Assembly: GCA_018292915.2 (NCBI GenBank)
Contig: JACVVK020000033.1
Span: 326,501 to 390,500 of the forward strand
Reading direction: 5' to 3'
Length of the DNA stretch: 64,000 nt
Origin: Batillaria attramentaria
Taxonomy: Eukaryota > Mollusca > Gastropoda > Batillariidae
Part shown: one piece after another, positions 22,601 through 31,200 of the stretch
Layout of the letters: every line of letters begins with the position of its first letter
Position numbering within the stretch: the first letter of the stretch is position 1
Made by a program: the position numbers and the translations under genes
The notes under the pieces: generated by a model
Seen by the model: only the letters and a program-made list of their open reading frames with translations
The model's database searches: none
Told to the model about the DNA's origin: nothing

Positions 22601-24220
22601 AACAGGTGATTGCTGCTTCAAGTGGCTTATCTTGTCATGAGCAACTCTCAGAGTGGTAAAAAGAAACGGTTCAGAACAGATACTGCAACTATTGTGTCAG
22701 TGATGTCCCCAAAGACTGTCTCAGTCTCTCTGCTAATATCTTGTTTTTGAATGGAAACTGGGTGCATTGTGACAGTAACATGTTGCCTTAAACTTCACTT
22801 TACCCTGGCTGTATGACCTTGAATAGACAACATGTCAGCTCATATAATTAATTATTAGCACTGACAGTTATAGAAGGCTATTGTTTTACTGGTGTCTAAA
22901 TAGTATGTCATGTGTGACAAAAAATGTAAGACAATAGCGCTGCATTTCTGTGCAGATCTCGTACCTGAAGGACAGCCTGACAGCAATTCAGATGCAGACA
23001 TTACGTCACAAGAGTGCCCTGCTGGAGGAAAAACTAGAACTTCAGCAGAAACAGCTGCGTGAGGGAGGTCGGGAAGCTTGGTTAGGTACGTATAGTGTCA
23101 CACCTGCTTTCAGTGACCACTTTTGGAAGCATCTACCTGTCTTTGAAAGACAGTTTCATGGTTCCATTGAACGTTGCTGCTAACAGATACAGGTATAACC
23201 AGCTTTTGGTTGTTTGTTGTCTACAGGGTTGTCCATGCTTTGTGGAAACCGTGAAACTGGATGTTGATGTTCATAGTGCTGGCATTTCTTCTGCTTCTAG
23301 TTCTTTAGTGCTACAGAGTCAATACCTTTTTTGAGGCCTGATGCTTTAGCATGAAATACAGTACTTTTCCTGTTCATTCTTTTATGCCATAAAAACATTG
23401 ATTCTTTATATCAGCATGCTTAAAGACAAGCAGTGATGAAGTGTCCAGATCTGGGCTGATTTTCAAACGTTTTATCTGCTTGTGCAGCCTACATCGGGGT
23501 TGTGGAGAAAGAAATGGCAGGATTTGAGCATGAGGCCCGACAGCTGACACGTATTGGAGAAGTTCAGAAGGCAGAGACGATGATTAACAAACACAGGCTG
23601 GCAAAGAAAGAGGTAACGTATAAAATCAAAACATATACTCAATCACCTCAAGACAAATATCTGGTGAAAACATGCTGTAGCCAGTGCTTTTTTAAGCTGT
23701 ATATTTGTGGTATTACTGCTCACTCCTGAGTTTGATTCTGGCAAATTTCTGATGTTTTCTACTAATAATATGAGTTTGCTAGCTCTGGAGTTGAAATTAG
23801 AGATATAATGCTCAGTTACTGGTGCAGCTTTAGCAGTGAGGTCTGCTCTTCCTTCACTGTTGATGCCATATGGCACCTCGAAACTGCAACTACTTTCTAG
23901 GCATTGCACACATTTCCTATATTAACTTTCAAAATGATGTACCATGTCCAAAGGCAAGAGATGCTGTTAGCTACCGGTGCTTCATCTTCTTGTGTTTCCT
24001 TAGCTTGGGTTTGGATTAATAAGCGCCAAGGGCTTAGTAAGTATACGGTCTTAATAAACAGCACCTTTGGCGCTATTCAGTACCACGACCAGAGACGCCT
24101 ATATGAACAACATCAGGGACTAGAATTTCAGAGTAGCTCAGAGCCACACTTACACTGCTGTGTTGACCTGACTGTTGTCTCTTTCAGCTTACTGCCATCA
24201 AGGCCAAGATCTCTACGTGA
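139..24220 (+). CDS. CC2D1: CC2D1 (Lgd family) coiled-coil and C2 domain protein, 5'-partial, 26 exons
   Basis: Family role: CC2D1A/B (Drosophila Lgd) bind ESCRT-III CHMP4/Shrub through DM14 domains and regulate endosomal sorting and Notch trafficking. Coding exons: 139-435, 834-963, 6695-6790, 7279-7479, 7651-7779, 8408-8556, 8973-9045, 9326-9565, 10020-10161, 10762-10818, 11306-11440, 11928-11986, 12164-12280, 12782-12855, 13054-13109, 13433-13484, 14153-14252, 14516-14606, 14990-15130, 15524-15544, 16201-16217, 17757-17828, 22548-22605, 22956-23085, 23488-23612, 24188-24220. About 931 residues are visible; the acidic N-terminus lies left of the window. DM14 domains fall near visible residues 67-125, 180-235, 284-350 and 445-505, joined by Pro/Ser/Ala-rich linkers. 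The C2 domain is about 610-775 and a Gln/Glu/Lys-rich coiled coil ends the protein. All phases fit except one missing base near 10096 in the fourth DM14 exon. CC2D1A versus CC2D1B cannot be decided here; invertebrates usually have one gene. Confidence 0.95.
1150..1735 (+). promoter_or_regulatory. CpG-rich block, possible promoter/5' exon of nested gene
   Basis: By eye this block carries roughly 40 or more CpG dinucleotides, including clusters around 1180-1200, 1410-1435 and 1550-1650. Surrounding intron and intergenic sequence is CpG-poor. In a methylated-background animal genome that pattern marks unmethylated, often promoter, DNA. It immediately precedes the ATG of the candidate nested ORF and a strong splice donor at 1736 (AAG/GTAAGT). 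Confidence 0.4.
1707..4416 (+). CDS. Candidate nested 3-exon gene, unknown 100-aa Cys-containing protein
   Basis: Unrecognised. Exons 1707-1735, 3994-4074 and 4224-4416 join in frame (phases 2 and 2) through GT-AG sites into an ATG-to-TAA reading frame of 100 residues. Support: a CpG-rich block directly upstream, a canonical donor at 1736, acceptor CAG at 3991-3993, acceptor TAG at 4221-4223, and AATAAA at 4657-4662, about 240 bases past the stop. The product is basic in its first half and has a CGSC motif, a further Cys/His-containing middle and a Cys-Cys-Cys-Pro end. I recognise no family. It could be an intronic host gene, the remnant of a transposon gene, or a chance chain of ORFs; the donor at 4075 (GTTTGT) is weak. 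Confidence 0.3.
2118..3512. repeat. Degenerate ~190-bp periodic array with conserved inverted motif, block 1
   Basis: A motif close to TTGTGAAGTTATGTAC (variants with GATG and GAAC) starts near 2353, 2544, 2725, 2929, 3108, 3297 and 3496, at intervals of 191, 181, 204, 179, 189 and 199. Its inverse (like GTAACTTCACAACAA) starts near 2121, 2311, 2511, 2701, 2886, 3271 and 3452. Each inverse copy precedes a forward copy by about 24-45 bases, so each period carries an imperfect inverted pair. The sequence between the motifs is much less conserved, apart from the 566-base duplication listed separately. Confidence 0.75.
2720..3755 (+). repeat. Direct duplication, ~470 bp, offset ~566
   Basis: Sequence from about 2725 to 3190 is repeated at about 3297-3755 with high identity. 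For example 'gattcatacttcccctctt' occurs at both 2815 and 3381. The offset of about 566 is three periods of the ~190-bp array, so this looks like a higher-order duplication of array units. Confidence 0.85.
4657..4662 (+). promoter_or_regulatory. AATAAA downstream of candidate nested ORF
   Basis: Hexamer AATAAA about 240 bases after the TAA of the candidate nested gene. It lies within a CC2D1 intron, so it should be ignored by CC2D1 transcripts. Confidence 0.3.
4858..6090 (+). repeat. Direct duplication, ~320 bp, offset ~920
   Basis: The segment starting 'ctctttcatggtcagcagtg' near 4862 recurs near 5783 and continues, with indels, through the motif copy at 5168 (first) and 6071 (second). The offset is about five periods of the array. 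Both copies carry the shared stretch 'tctcttaataagaaaaaaag'. Confidence 0.85.
5160..6262. repeat. Same periodic motif array, block 2 (one orientation)
   Basis: The motif TTGTGAAGTTATGTAC recurs near 5168, 5346, 5539, 5716, 6071 and 6243. Intervals are 178, 193, 177, 355 (two periods) and 172. All copies here are forward and no inverted partners were seen. The block resumes the spacing of block 1 after a gap that contains the candidate nested ORF exons. Confidence 0.7.
9223..9262. repeat. (CA)n microsatellite
   Basis: Uninterrupted CA dinucleotide run in the CC2D1 intron just before the exon at 9326. Confidence 0.95.
9653..9840 (+). repeat. Degenerate tRNA-headed SINE, family 1
   Basis: Resembles the copy at 20958: a 'gaagccaggatggttgagtgg' type head, a decayed B-box-like segment, then 'gtttccccgtat' and an end near 'atctcccaaacacccc'. 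It is clearly diverged, and lies in the CC2D1 intron after the Pro/Ala-rich linker exon. Confidence 0.55.
10020..10161 (+). other. CC2D1: CC2D1 exon with apparent 1-base deletion (DM14 domain 4)
   Basis: The exon enters in phase 1 and reads normally through residues RVEEFKQ. From about 10097 the family-like sequence (AALQAKKNKDLELAKQHI) continues only in the next frame. The bases 'cagcggcc' would need one extra G after 'cag' to stay in frame. Without it the original frame reaches a TGA inside the exon. Donor, acceptor and all downstream exons are intact, so an assembly or sequencing indel is the simplest reading; a real frameshift allele is the alternative. Confidence 0.85.
10385..10565 (+). 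repeat. Tandem duplication, ~106-bp period
   Basis: 'cctctgaagcacttgaaat' near 10401 and 'cctctggagcacttaaaat' near 10507 begin two diverged copies of a segment running through 'atgccaaaatgca' and 'agattttagt'. They are separated by an A-rich stretch. Confidence 0.7.
11636..11850 (+). repeat. Dispersed repeat, copy 1 (second copy near 41120)
   Basis: Shares an ordered series of segments with 41120-41330: 'ttttcaaaatgtcc', then 'ggcagacatatgtc', then 'tttctgtgcg', then 'tggacaatatacaggacaaa', then 'agttcccacag'. I estimate roughly 70-75% similarity by eye. The family is unknown. Confidence 0.6.
12285..12730 (+). repeat. Interspersed-repeat-like segment with internal CA run
   Basis: Starts with a TAA-rich stretch and 'catatttataaggcgc', includes a CA run at about 12381-12424, and continues through 'gcagcgagttccagatttt' and 'cgcgctatataaa'. 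This arrangement looks like a dispersed element, but only one copy is in the window. Confidence 0.4.
15941..15957. repeat. Poly(G) tract
   Basis: Run of about 17 G in a CC2D1 intron. A similar G run lies at 11165-11182. Confidence 0.9.
16579..16624. repeat. (CA)n microsatellite
   Basis: CA run with one CC interruption. It is preceded by alternating purine-pyrimidine sequence (CACGCGCACG) that could favour Z-DNA. Confidence 0.9.
17757..19709 (+). other. CC2D1: Possible alternative 3' end of CC2D1 by intron retention
   Basis: The exon ending at 17828 splices in phase 2 to 22548. If the donor is not used, the codon spanning it becomes CAG followed at once by TGA (17830-17832). The retained sequence has AATAAA at 19704-19709, and another AATAAA near 18675. 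This would give an isoform ending just after the C2 domain without the C-terminal coiled coil. It is inferred from sequence only; no transcript evidence is available. Confidence 0.35.
19769..19794. repeat. Perfect 26-bp palindrome
   Basis: AGTTGTTTCTCTA followed at once by its exact reverse complement. The right arm and following bases (gagaaacaacttt, then gacggggc) reappear as a direct copy at about 21298-21323, some 1.5 kb downstream. Confidence 0.9.
20528..20870 (+). repeat. Tandem duplication, ~183-bp period
   Basis: 'tttcatcagctctctagatc' near 20531 and 'tttcatcagccctctagatc' near 20714 start two diverged copies, each running through 'aatcacaaga' to 'gaggctgacgtcaaa'. A third partial end-segment (gttgacatcaaatgtttag) follows near 20904. 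Confidence 0.8.
20958..21135 (+). repeat. tRNA-derived SINE, family 1
   Basis: Has a pol III A-box-like 'tggccgaatggtagagc' (about 20969) and B-box 'gttcgaatccc' (21015-21025) at tRNA-like spacing. A body 'ctggcctttttctcgttgcc' and an end 'ggacgttaaactcctaaaca' leading into CCCA repeats follow. It is flanked by TC dinucleotide runs. The head resembles a Ser/Leu-type tRNA, but it is not an intact tRNA. Confidence 0.75.
21418..21925 (+). repeat. tRNA-derived SINE, family 2, nearly full length with A-rich tail
   Basis: Head with A-box-like 'tagtgtagtggttagc' and B-box 'ggttcgaatcccagc', similar to tRNA-Asp. The body contains 'acctaggtcggctcctaccc', 'gggaggctgttgccacacag' and 'atttatgacaggaagcgtgg', and the element ends in an A/TAAA tail near 21899-21925. 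A second copy lies at 42358-42810, and a 3' fragment at about 61515-61715. Confidence 0.85.
22172..22290 (-). repeat. SINE family 1, 3' part, reverse orientation
   Basis: On the minus strand this reads 'ctggccttttcctcgttgtc' followed by 'ttatgtggtgtaaaaggacg' and a CCCACC end, matching the 3' half of the element at 20958. The tRNA-like head is missing. Confidence 0.7.
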
Positions 24221-24663
24221 GTCTGTGGTGTTGTGACAGTCACTGACTGCCTGGTGCTTCAACCACTGCTCACACCTCCTCCTACGACAGCATATCTTTC
24301 AACAGCTTGCTTATTTCAAGAGATACGTGTATCATAATTCATGATGGAAATTGTGTGGTAAACGCTAGAAAAGTTTGAAAGAGATGCTTTGCCATGTATT
24401 CATCACTAAGTGAGCAAGTATTGAACAAAGTAGTGAGGAACTCTGTGACTGTAGGTAGTAAACATAGCATACTGGTTTGCATCTTGTGGCTGTAGATTTG
24501 CTGCATTGGGTATTTACGTATACTGTGTACATTTGTATGCAATTGTTTTCTCTCTGCATAAGAACAAAATGCATTTGCCACACAGAAAGATGCAATCTGT
24601 TTTCAGAGAGATGAAGGGAAATGTACATATGGTTAACTGAACAGAGCAAAATTAATATTTAAA

Positions 24664-24669
24664 AATAAA
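24664..24669 (+). promoter_or_regulatory. CC2D1: Candidate CC2D1 polyadenylation signal
   Basis: AATAAA lies about 440 bases after the CC2D1 stop codon, with no other gene between. A further AATAAA occurs near 25464 and could serve a longer 3' UTR. Confidence 0.5.
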
Positions 24670-25297
24670 CACAATGCCTATACACACTGGTGTGTTTTGA
24701 GGAACTATGGTTGCCGCTACACAGGTAATCTACATGAAAACCAATAGCTAGAACAGTGTTGTCTGATATGACGATGCTTACCAGTTGTAATTTCTTTACA
24801 TATATTTACTACATTGCACATGTATTTTCAAACTGTAATTGCGCTGTACAATGAATGCATTTATGTGTAAATTATGAATTGAAATAACTTCTTCAGGAAG
24901 AGCGTTGAGGTTGTGTGTAATCCCAAAACATTAATACTGTATGCTAAATGGTATAATTTTGCAGCTTGTTCTGTTCTGGAGAATAACATTCCTGCTGTGG
25001 GGCTGTGGATGCAGGAAACTATATACTTATTTGTTTTCATGGTATGTTTGTTCAGGTGTGCGTGTGTCTTTGATGACCTTTGTTGAGTTTGATTGTACAT
25101 GCACTGTCTTGTCATGGAGTGTCTGCCTGCCTTCCTTTCTTCTTACTTTTGTACAGATTTTCACAAGGATTATCTGTGTTGTATATAAGTTACGATTTTG
25201 TGATTCCTGTTACATGTACTGATTCAATCATTGTTAAATTCTATTTCTGTTTCACTGGGGCAAACCAGCAGTGTAGTGGTCAAACCGTGTCAAGGGT

Positions 25298-25363
25298 GAT
25301 GGGTTTCAGTTCTATGGATGATGGGTTTCAGTTCTATGGATGATGGGTTTCAGTTCTATTGGG
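25298..25363 (+). repeat. 22-bp tandem repeat, 3 copies
   Basis: 'gatgggtttcagttctat' starts at 25298, 25320 and 25342. The first two units are complete and the third diverges after 'tctatt'. Confidence 0.95.
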
Positions 25364-26035
25364 GGCATGGAATTTTACATCTTGCATGGGGCGCAGTGGT
25401 CACCAGGTGTTCCCTCTAGGTGCTGCAGATCCCTGCCCACTTTGTTTGAAAGTGCAGTTCACAATAAATTAAAATAAAACTAATTCTAAATTTGGAGCTG
25501 ACCCTTTGCATCACGTACCTGTTGATTGTAATGTGTGTTAGCTGTTCAGTGTGTGAGCGAATGTGTGTGATTCACGTGAGTGTGCGGGTTACATTCAGGC
25601 ATGCGCTTTAGGCAAAGTTGGTGCGTGTAATAACCCAAGATAGAACAAATAGAAACGGAAACGGTAACGACTGCGAAGTGGTTACAAGTTAAGCAAATAA
25701 AAGCGACACAAAAGGGACAGAAACCACTTAACTTTGACAAAGGACGGCACAGGTCGACGTTTCGGCTTACGCCTTCTTCAGGACATAAACAAATGGACAT
25801 AAACAAATAAACAAGATAGAACAGTTAAGTGTATTGTACATTATATAATGCTCCATGTCTAGTTAGTTGTATGAACTTGTGTATTGTATATTTATATTCT
25901 TTACTTTCTTATGCTGTCATGGTTTTGTCGTACTACACACACCACATTCATGAACTGTTTCCCAAATACACCACAGAAGAGATCACGAAAGTGGCACTGC
26001 CTGTCTCTGAAGCTTCTTTGGGAATGTGTGTGTGT

Positions 26036-26176
<141 letters not shown>

Positions 26177-26867
26177 AAATGTACTGTATCAAATGTAAGT
26201 GCTTATATGTATGTGGACATCAATATTTCATTGTTGTGACCTTGGTTTCTAATAATTAATTGTCAAAGACACTGATGCCTTGATACACACAGCTTGTTTT
26301 GAATGAGACATCACCACCATCTACTCGCTGCCACAGTTTGGGAAATTGACAAAAGAAAGCGTCGTTCATCTCCCAGTATCCTTTTTCATGTCTTTGGCAA
26401 TATCGATGTCTAAGCTGCTATGAAATCTGTTAACAACTTGCCAAAGATGTACAACTAGACTGACGACAACCAAACTAGGCTCATGTTTGCTGGGACCACT
26501 TTGCAGAACTAATTTCGCGTGGCAGAGAGATTTTGGCCGCTTTCAAGTCACACTCTTAGTGCACAGATAATTATGCAGATTGACCTGCTTGCGCGTAGTG
26601 ATTATCAACTGCTGCTGTGATGACAGCTGAAACCGGCATGTGCGGTTTGGCCTTGATACTGTTATGCATGGGTCCCTCTGACGATTTGAATAAAAGATTA
26701 GCTTGCTGAATGTGACTAAGTAAGTATACATGTACATGGAACATCCATGAGCGTGCTGTATGTCATGTATTGCATTTTCATGGAGCAAGTTCAGATTTCT
26801 CAAAACTTTGAAGATGGATACATGTAAAAAATTGATTTTTGCTCCAGCGAAACTTCCGTGCGTAGTT

Positions 26868-26955
26868 CCAGCAAGCATGTAAGTGTGCTCTTTACAACAA
26901 CAGCGAGCACGTAAGTGTGCTCTTTACAACAACAGCGAGCACGTAAGTGTGCTAG
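26868..26955 (+). repeat. 32-bp tandem repeat, ~2.7 copies
   Basis: 'gtaagtgtgctctttacaac' recurs with a 32-base period (starts 26879, 26911 and, truncated, 26943). Units are nearly identical, which suggests recent expansion. Confidence 0.95.
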
Positions 26956-28234
26956 CTGGGGAGAAACAAAGCTTTCCCAGAAAACCTTTACCTGGCCATA
27001 AAATCAATCTGTAGATATACCTACTTCTAAATTTCTTGAGGAGACTTGATACACATAGCCATAATAGTGCAGGGGATTATGTACTTGTTTGGTTTATATG
27101 TAAAGAGTCTACACTGTCGCGAGCCATTTACATACAAAATAGATATCTTGTGATTTCATCCAGTGCTGGCTGTGAATGTCATGTGTGCTGGTTCTTTTTA
27201 TACTGAGGCCATTTGATTAAACCCAGCAAACTGAATTTTTAAATATTGTATTTTCTCTGTGTGTGTTTGTGTGTGTGTATGTGTGTGTATGTGTTTGAAC
27301 TCACAATATATGACATATCCACAGAGAGTATGTATACATGCCCTCTGATATCCACGGCTTGACCTAGGAAGTAAGGCATACTGAACCTGCATTATTACAT
27401 GCAAACTGCTCAATCGTCTGGAAACCAGTACCTAAAAGGCAAGACTTTATTAATTGCAAAATCAAATAAAATGCTGATAAAACTGGGTCGATACATCCTG
27501 TAATCACCGGCTTAGGGAGTATGCCACAGACGTATAGATCTAGATCAAAACGTCGATGGAGTATGCACTATGTTTGGTAAGATTCCGGTTAATAGACGGA
27601 ATGTTGCGGAATCTCCGCCGCACACAATGTGGGCTCTTGGCGTACACAAAATTGTGCCCGAAAGTTCAAGGTCATATGTGGAGTTTGGTTGTAAAGAACA
27701 GCTTAGCACATGGTGCGTCGAAGTTGGAAGCTGTAGGTGATTGTAATTTCACTGATTTTCGCACTGGAAGTTATTTACAGTCTCTTTATTCTCTCAACAT
27801 ACTGCATGCACGCGTGGGCACAAGTTTTCGTGAGAAGCTGCGTCACTGACGTAGGCGCTTGCTTTTTCGCGGATTCTAGTCTACTGATTACCGAAAACAC
27901 GAGACGGTTGAGAAACAAATCTCGAACATAGTTAGTTTTTAGGTAAGGATTAGTAATTTTAGAATTACTGAGGTTATTGTTGTGGGTGAGTTTGGATGCC
28001 CCCAAGAGAGAAGGAGAGAGAGAAAACCAACAACAACAAAACGAAATGCATACATATTCCGTCGTCTTCATGAGACACACAAGCGGTGCTTCACTTCACT
28101 ACATTCACCTCCACGTTCTTTAAAGTAAAAGTGGCGTAAGTCACACAGATAACACAAAAGTCTGAAGGTAAACTCGTTCTCACCTATTGCCATTTTCACC
28201 ATTTCTGGTCAGATTAGTTCTGTAGGCATCAATA

Positions 28235-31200
28235 ATGGAGACAGACTGCAGACATTGTTATTGTGAACGGCTGGATCCAGCACATCCTGCAGGAACTTTA
28301 CAGTGCAAACAGTGCCGCAGACGTTTCCACAGTGGTGAGTACAAATATGTGAACTGCAGCCTCAGAATATATCCAAAGGTTTAAACCACATTTACATTAC
28401 AGCAGGCAAGACGTATTAATTTATTAATTCCCAAATTTTCAGCTAAGGAGCTTTGTCAGGGGACATTGCAAACAGACAAATTTATGCAAGAACAACACCG
28501 ATTTTCTCAGTCAGTTCATGGAGAGCAGCAATGGTCTATTGGCCATCTATTTTGTTCTGATGTAATGCAGCTTAAATTTTGTTTGTTTGTTTGTTTTGTC
28601 TTTGAAGTAAGTACTCAGAAAGATGGGGGCTTCTGAAACTTCAGTGGAGCTGCTTTTTTCTGTTTTTGTTTTGTTGTTGCTTTAAAAAAAAAAATACTGT
28701 ATTGGTGAAAAGAACTGGTTTTCGTCAAGTTGCACAGTGTACTGACGTTGTAATCCAATTTGTTTGCAGAATGCCTGCACACTCCAGTCCTGTCTCCGCT
28801 GCGAGGAGATGCATTTTATGATTTCAAATGCAGCAACTGTGGTTCACACAATGAAGAGGAGTGTGAGAGGAAAAAAATGTCTTGGTAAGAGATTTTTGTG
28901 TTGCATGGGCAATAACGATTGTGAAGAGCTTGCAAGGATTTTGAGGGTTTTGCCTGTAGATACGGTGGACAGTGCACACGGTATGTGTACTTGTGCAAGG
29001 AAAAAGAAATTTGCAGAGAATTACTGTAGTTCTTTAGTAATTTGTGTCATTTATGTAATTTAGAAAATGAGTATTTGTGTTTGTTGTCATTACTGGATGT
29101 CAATAAACTTTTAATTACAAATTTACAGGGAGAAGTTTTTGTACTGGCCATTATTTAATGCCATTACTGTACTACTTTACTGTAGTAATTTGTGTCATTT
29201 TTGTAAATCCATAGATTATGAGTATTTGTGTTTGTTGCCATTGCTGGATGTCAATAAACTTTTAATTACAAATCTGCAGTGAGAAAAGTTTTTGTACTGG
29301 TCATTGTTTTTTTTAGTGTCATTACTGGACTACTTTACTGTGGTTATTTGTGTCATTTATATAAATCCATAATTTCATAATACGAGTATTTGTTTATGTT
29401 GTCATTGCTGGATGTCAGTGCACTTTCGGTCACACAGAGCCAGAATAGCTGATCTGGTAGTGCGTCAAATGCATCAGCATGGACTACAAGATTGAATCCT
29501 GACTGGGCGCCAAAACTTTTTATTGGCTTTTTCCCCCAATGCCCCATCTTTGATGTTACACTCACAGTCATCTCCTAAACAACCAAGCAGCTTTGTGATG
29601 AAACTTCCTTGTTCGCCTCCCGTTAGATGAGCAGCCCGGTGTTCTCGATGAAGGCTGCCGTCCGTCACAGCTCCTCCAGGGTGCCGTATAGCTTGGCTTC
29701 CACTGCTGTCGGTGTCGGCCAGTACTTCCTCCTGGATGCTGCATGCGTCGTACAATCTTGAAGGATGTGGTCGGCTGTCATTGGTCCTTCACCACAAGGG
29801 CACTCTCCACTCTGTCCAGTGCCAAATTTTGTGTGCATGTGGTGGTACAGGCGATTGTGTCCAGTCCTCAGGCGGAAGAGCTTGACCTGTTCCCGTCGTC
29901 GTGTGAAACAATTGTGGACATTTTCTTTTCTCTTTCATTTTGCAGGTTACAGGTTGTGATGTTGGCTCTTTACAATCTACAGCTGGGTGGGGGTGGCAAG
30001 TGCGGCTACTACCGATGGAAAGAGCATGTTTGTGGCTTCATTGACAAGAACTGGACAGTTTTCTTTGGAGCTCAAAGGTGCTGTGCATCAGTATTGCTGA
30101 CATGGTGTGGTACATGTATGCACTGGATTTAGTCGTCTGTGTTGTGCATAACACAGAGTCTGTATTTGCCTCTCTAAATTTCCAAAGGAAATTGCATGGT
30201 TTGTCACCACACATTCTTCCAGAAACCCTAAACTGCTTATCTAAGCATGCAGCCCCTGTACACTTTGAATAGAAGAAGTGCTTCTGGCTCTGGGCTGTTA
30301 GCCCCGTCAGCAAATCCTTAAAGCGTCTGATGTTGTAACTTGATGCAAGTGAGTGTTGTGGTTGTGCAGATTCAACATGTTCGACTAACAATTTTCTGCA
30401 ACATTCATGTATGCCAGAATTGCCTCGAAAGCCTTTCGTATGAATCAGAATGGCTATACCACCATCATTAGCATTAAGTTAATGGCAGTACTGATGGTGA
30501 TAATTTTGCATTATCTTTTTTTGTCTTTGTATTAATTGTTGTTGTTGTTGGTTCTTGCAGGAAGAAGACAACACTGTGGCATGGGACTGTGGCAGGCACT
30601 TTATCAAGTAACTGTCCGCAAAAGTTCACGTCTGGAACCAAAGAACTGGGAGAAACAGGATGGTGGAAACTGACGGAGATGAAACCACCTGTGTTTAGTT
30701 TAGGTGTGTACATACTTCTTCTTTTTTTTTCTTTTCTTTTTTTGTGTTTGTGTGTGTTTGAGCGTTGTTTTGATAGGTGTGTAGATACTTCTTCTTTTTT
30801 TTTTTTTTCTTTTTTTGTGTGTTTGTGTGTGTTTGAGCGTTGTTTTGATAGGTGTGTAGATACTTCTTCTTTTTTTTGTGTGTGTTTGTGTGTGTTTGAG
30901 CGTTGTTTTGATAGGTGTGTACATACTTCTTCTTTTTTTTTTCTTTTCTTTTTTTGTGTGTTTGTGTGTGTTTGAGCGTTGTTTTGATAGGTGTGTAGAT
31001 ACTTCTTCTTTTTTTTTTTCTTTTCTTTTTTTGTGTGTTTGTGTGTGTTTGAGCGTTGTTTTGACCTCTTTTTTTTGTGGGGGGGGGGGGTTGAAGTTTT
31101 AAGTGCTATTAGCAGAAATCGCCAGAAACAAGGAGCTGAAAAAAACCAGGACAGTGGAATTGTGGCCCTTAAGCTATTTCTAATTTTTGTTTTCTCAGAG

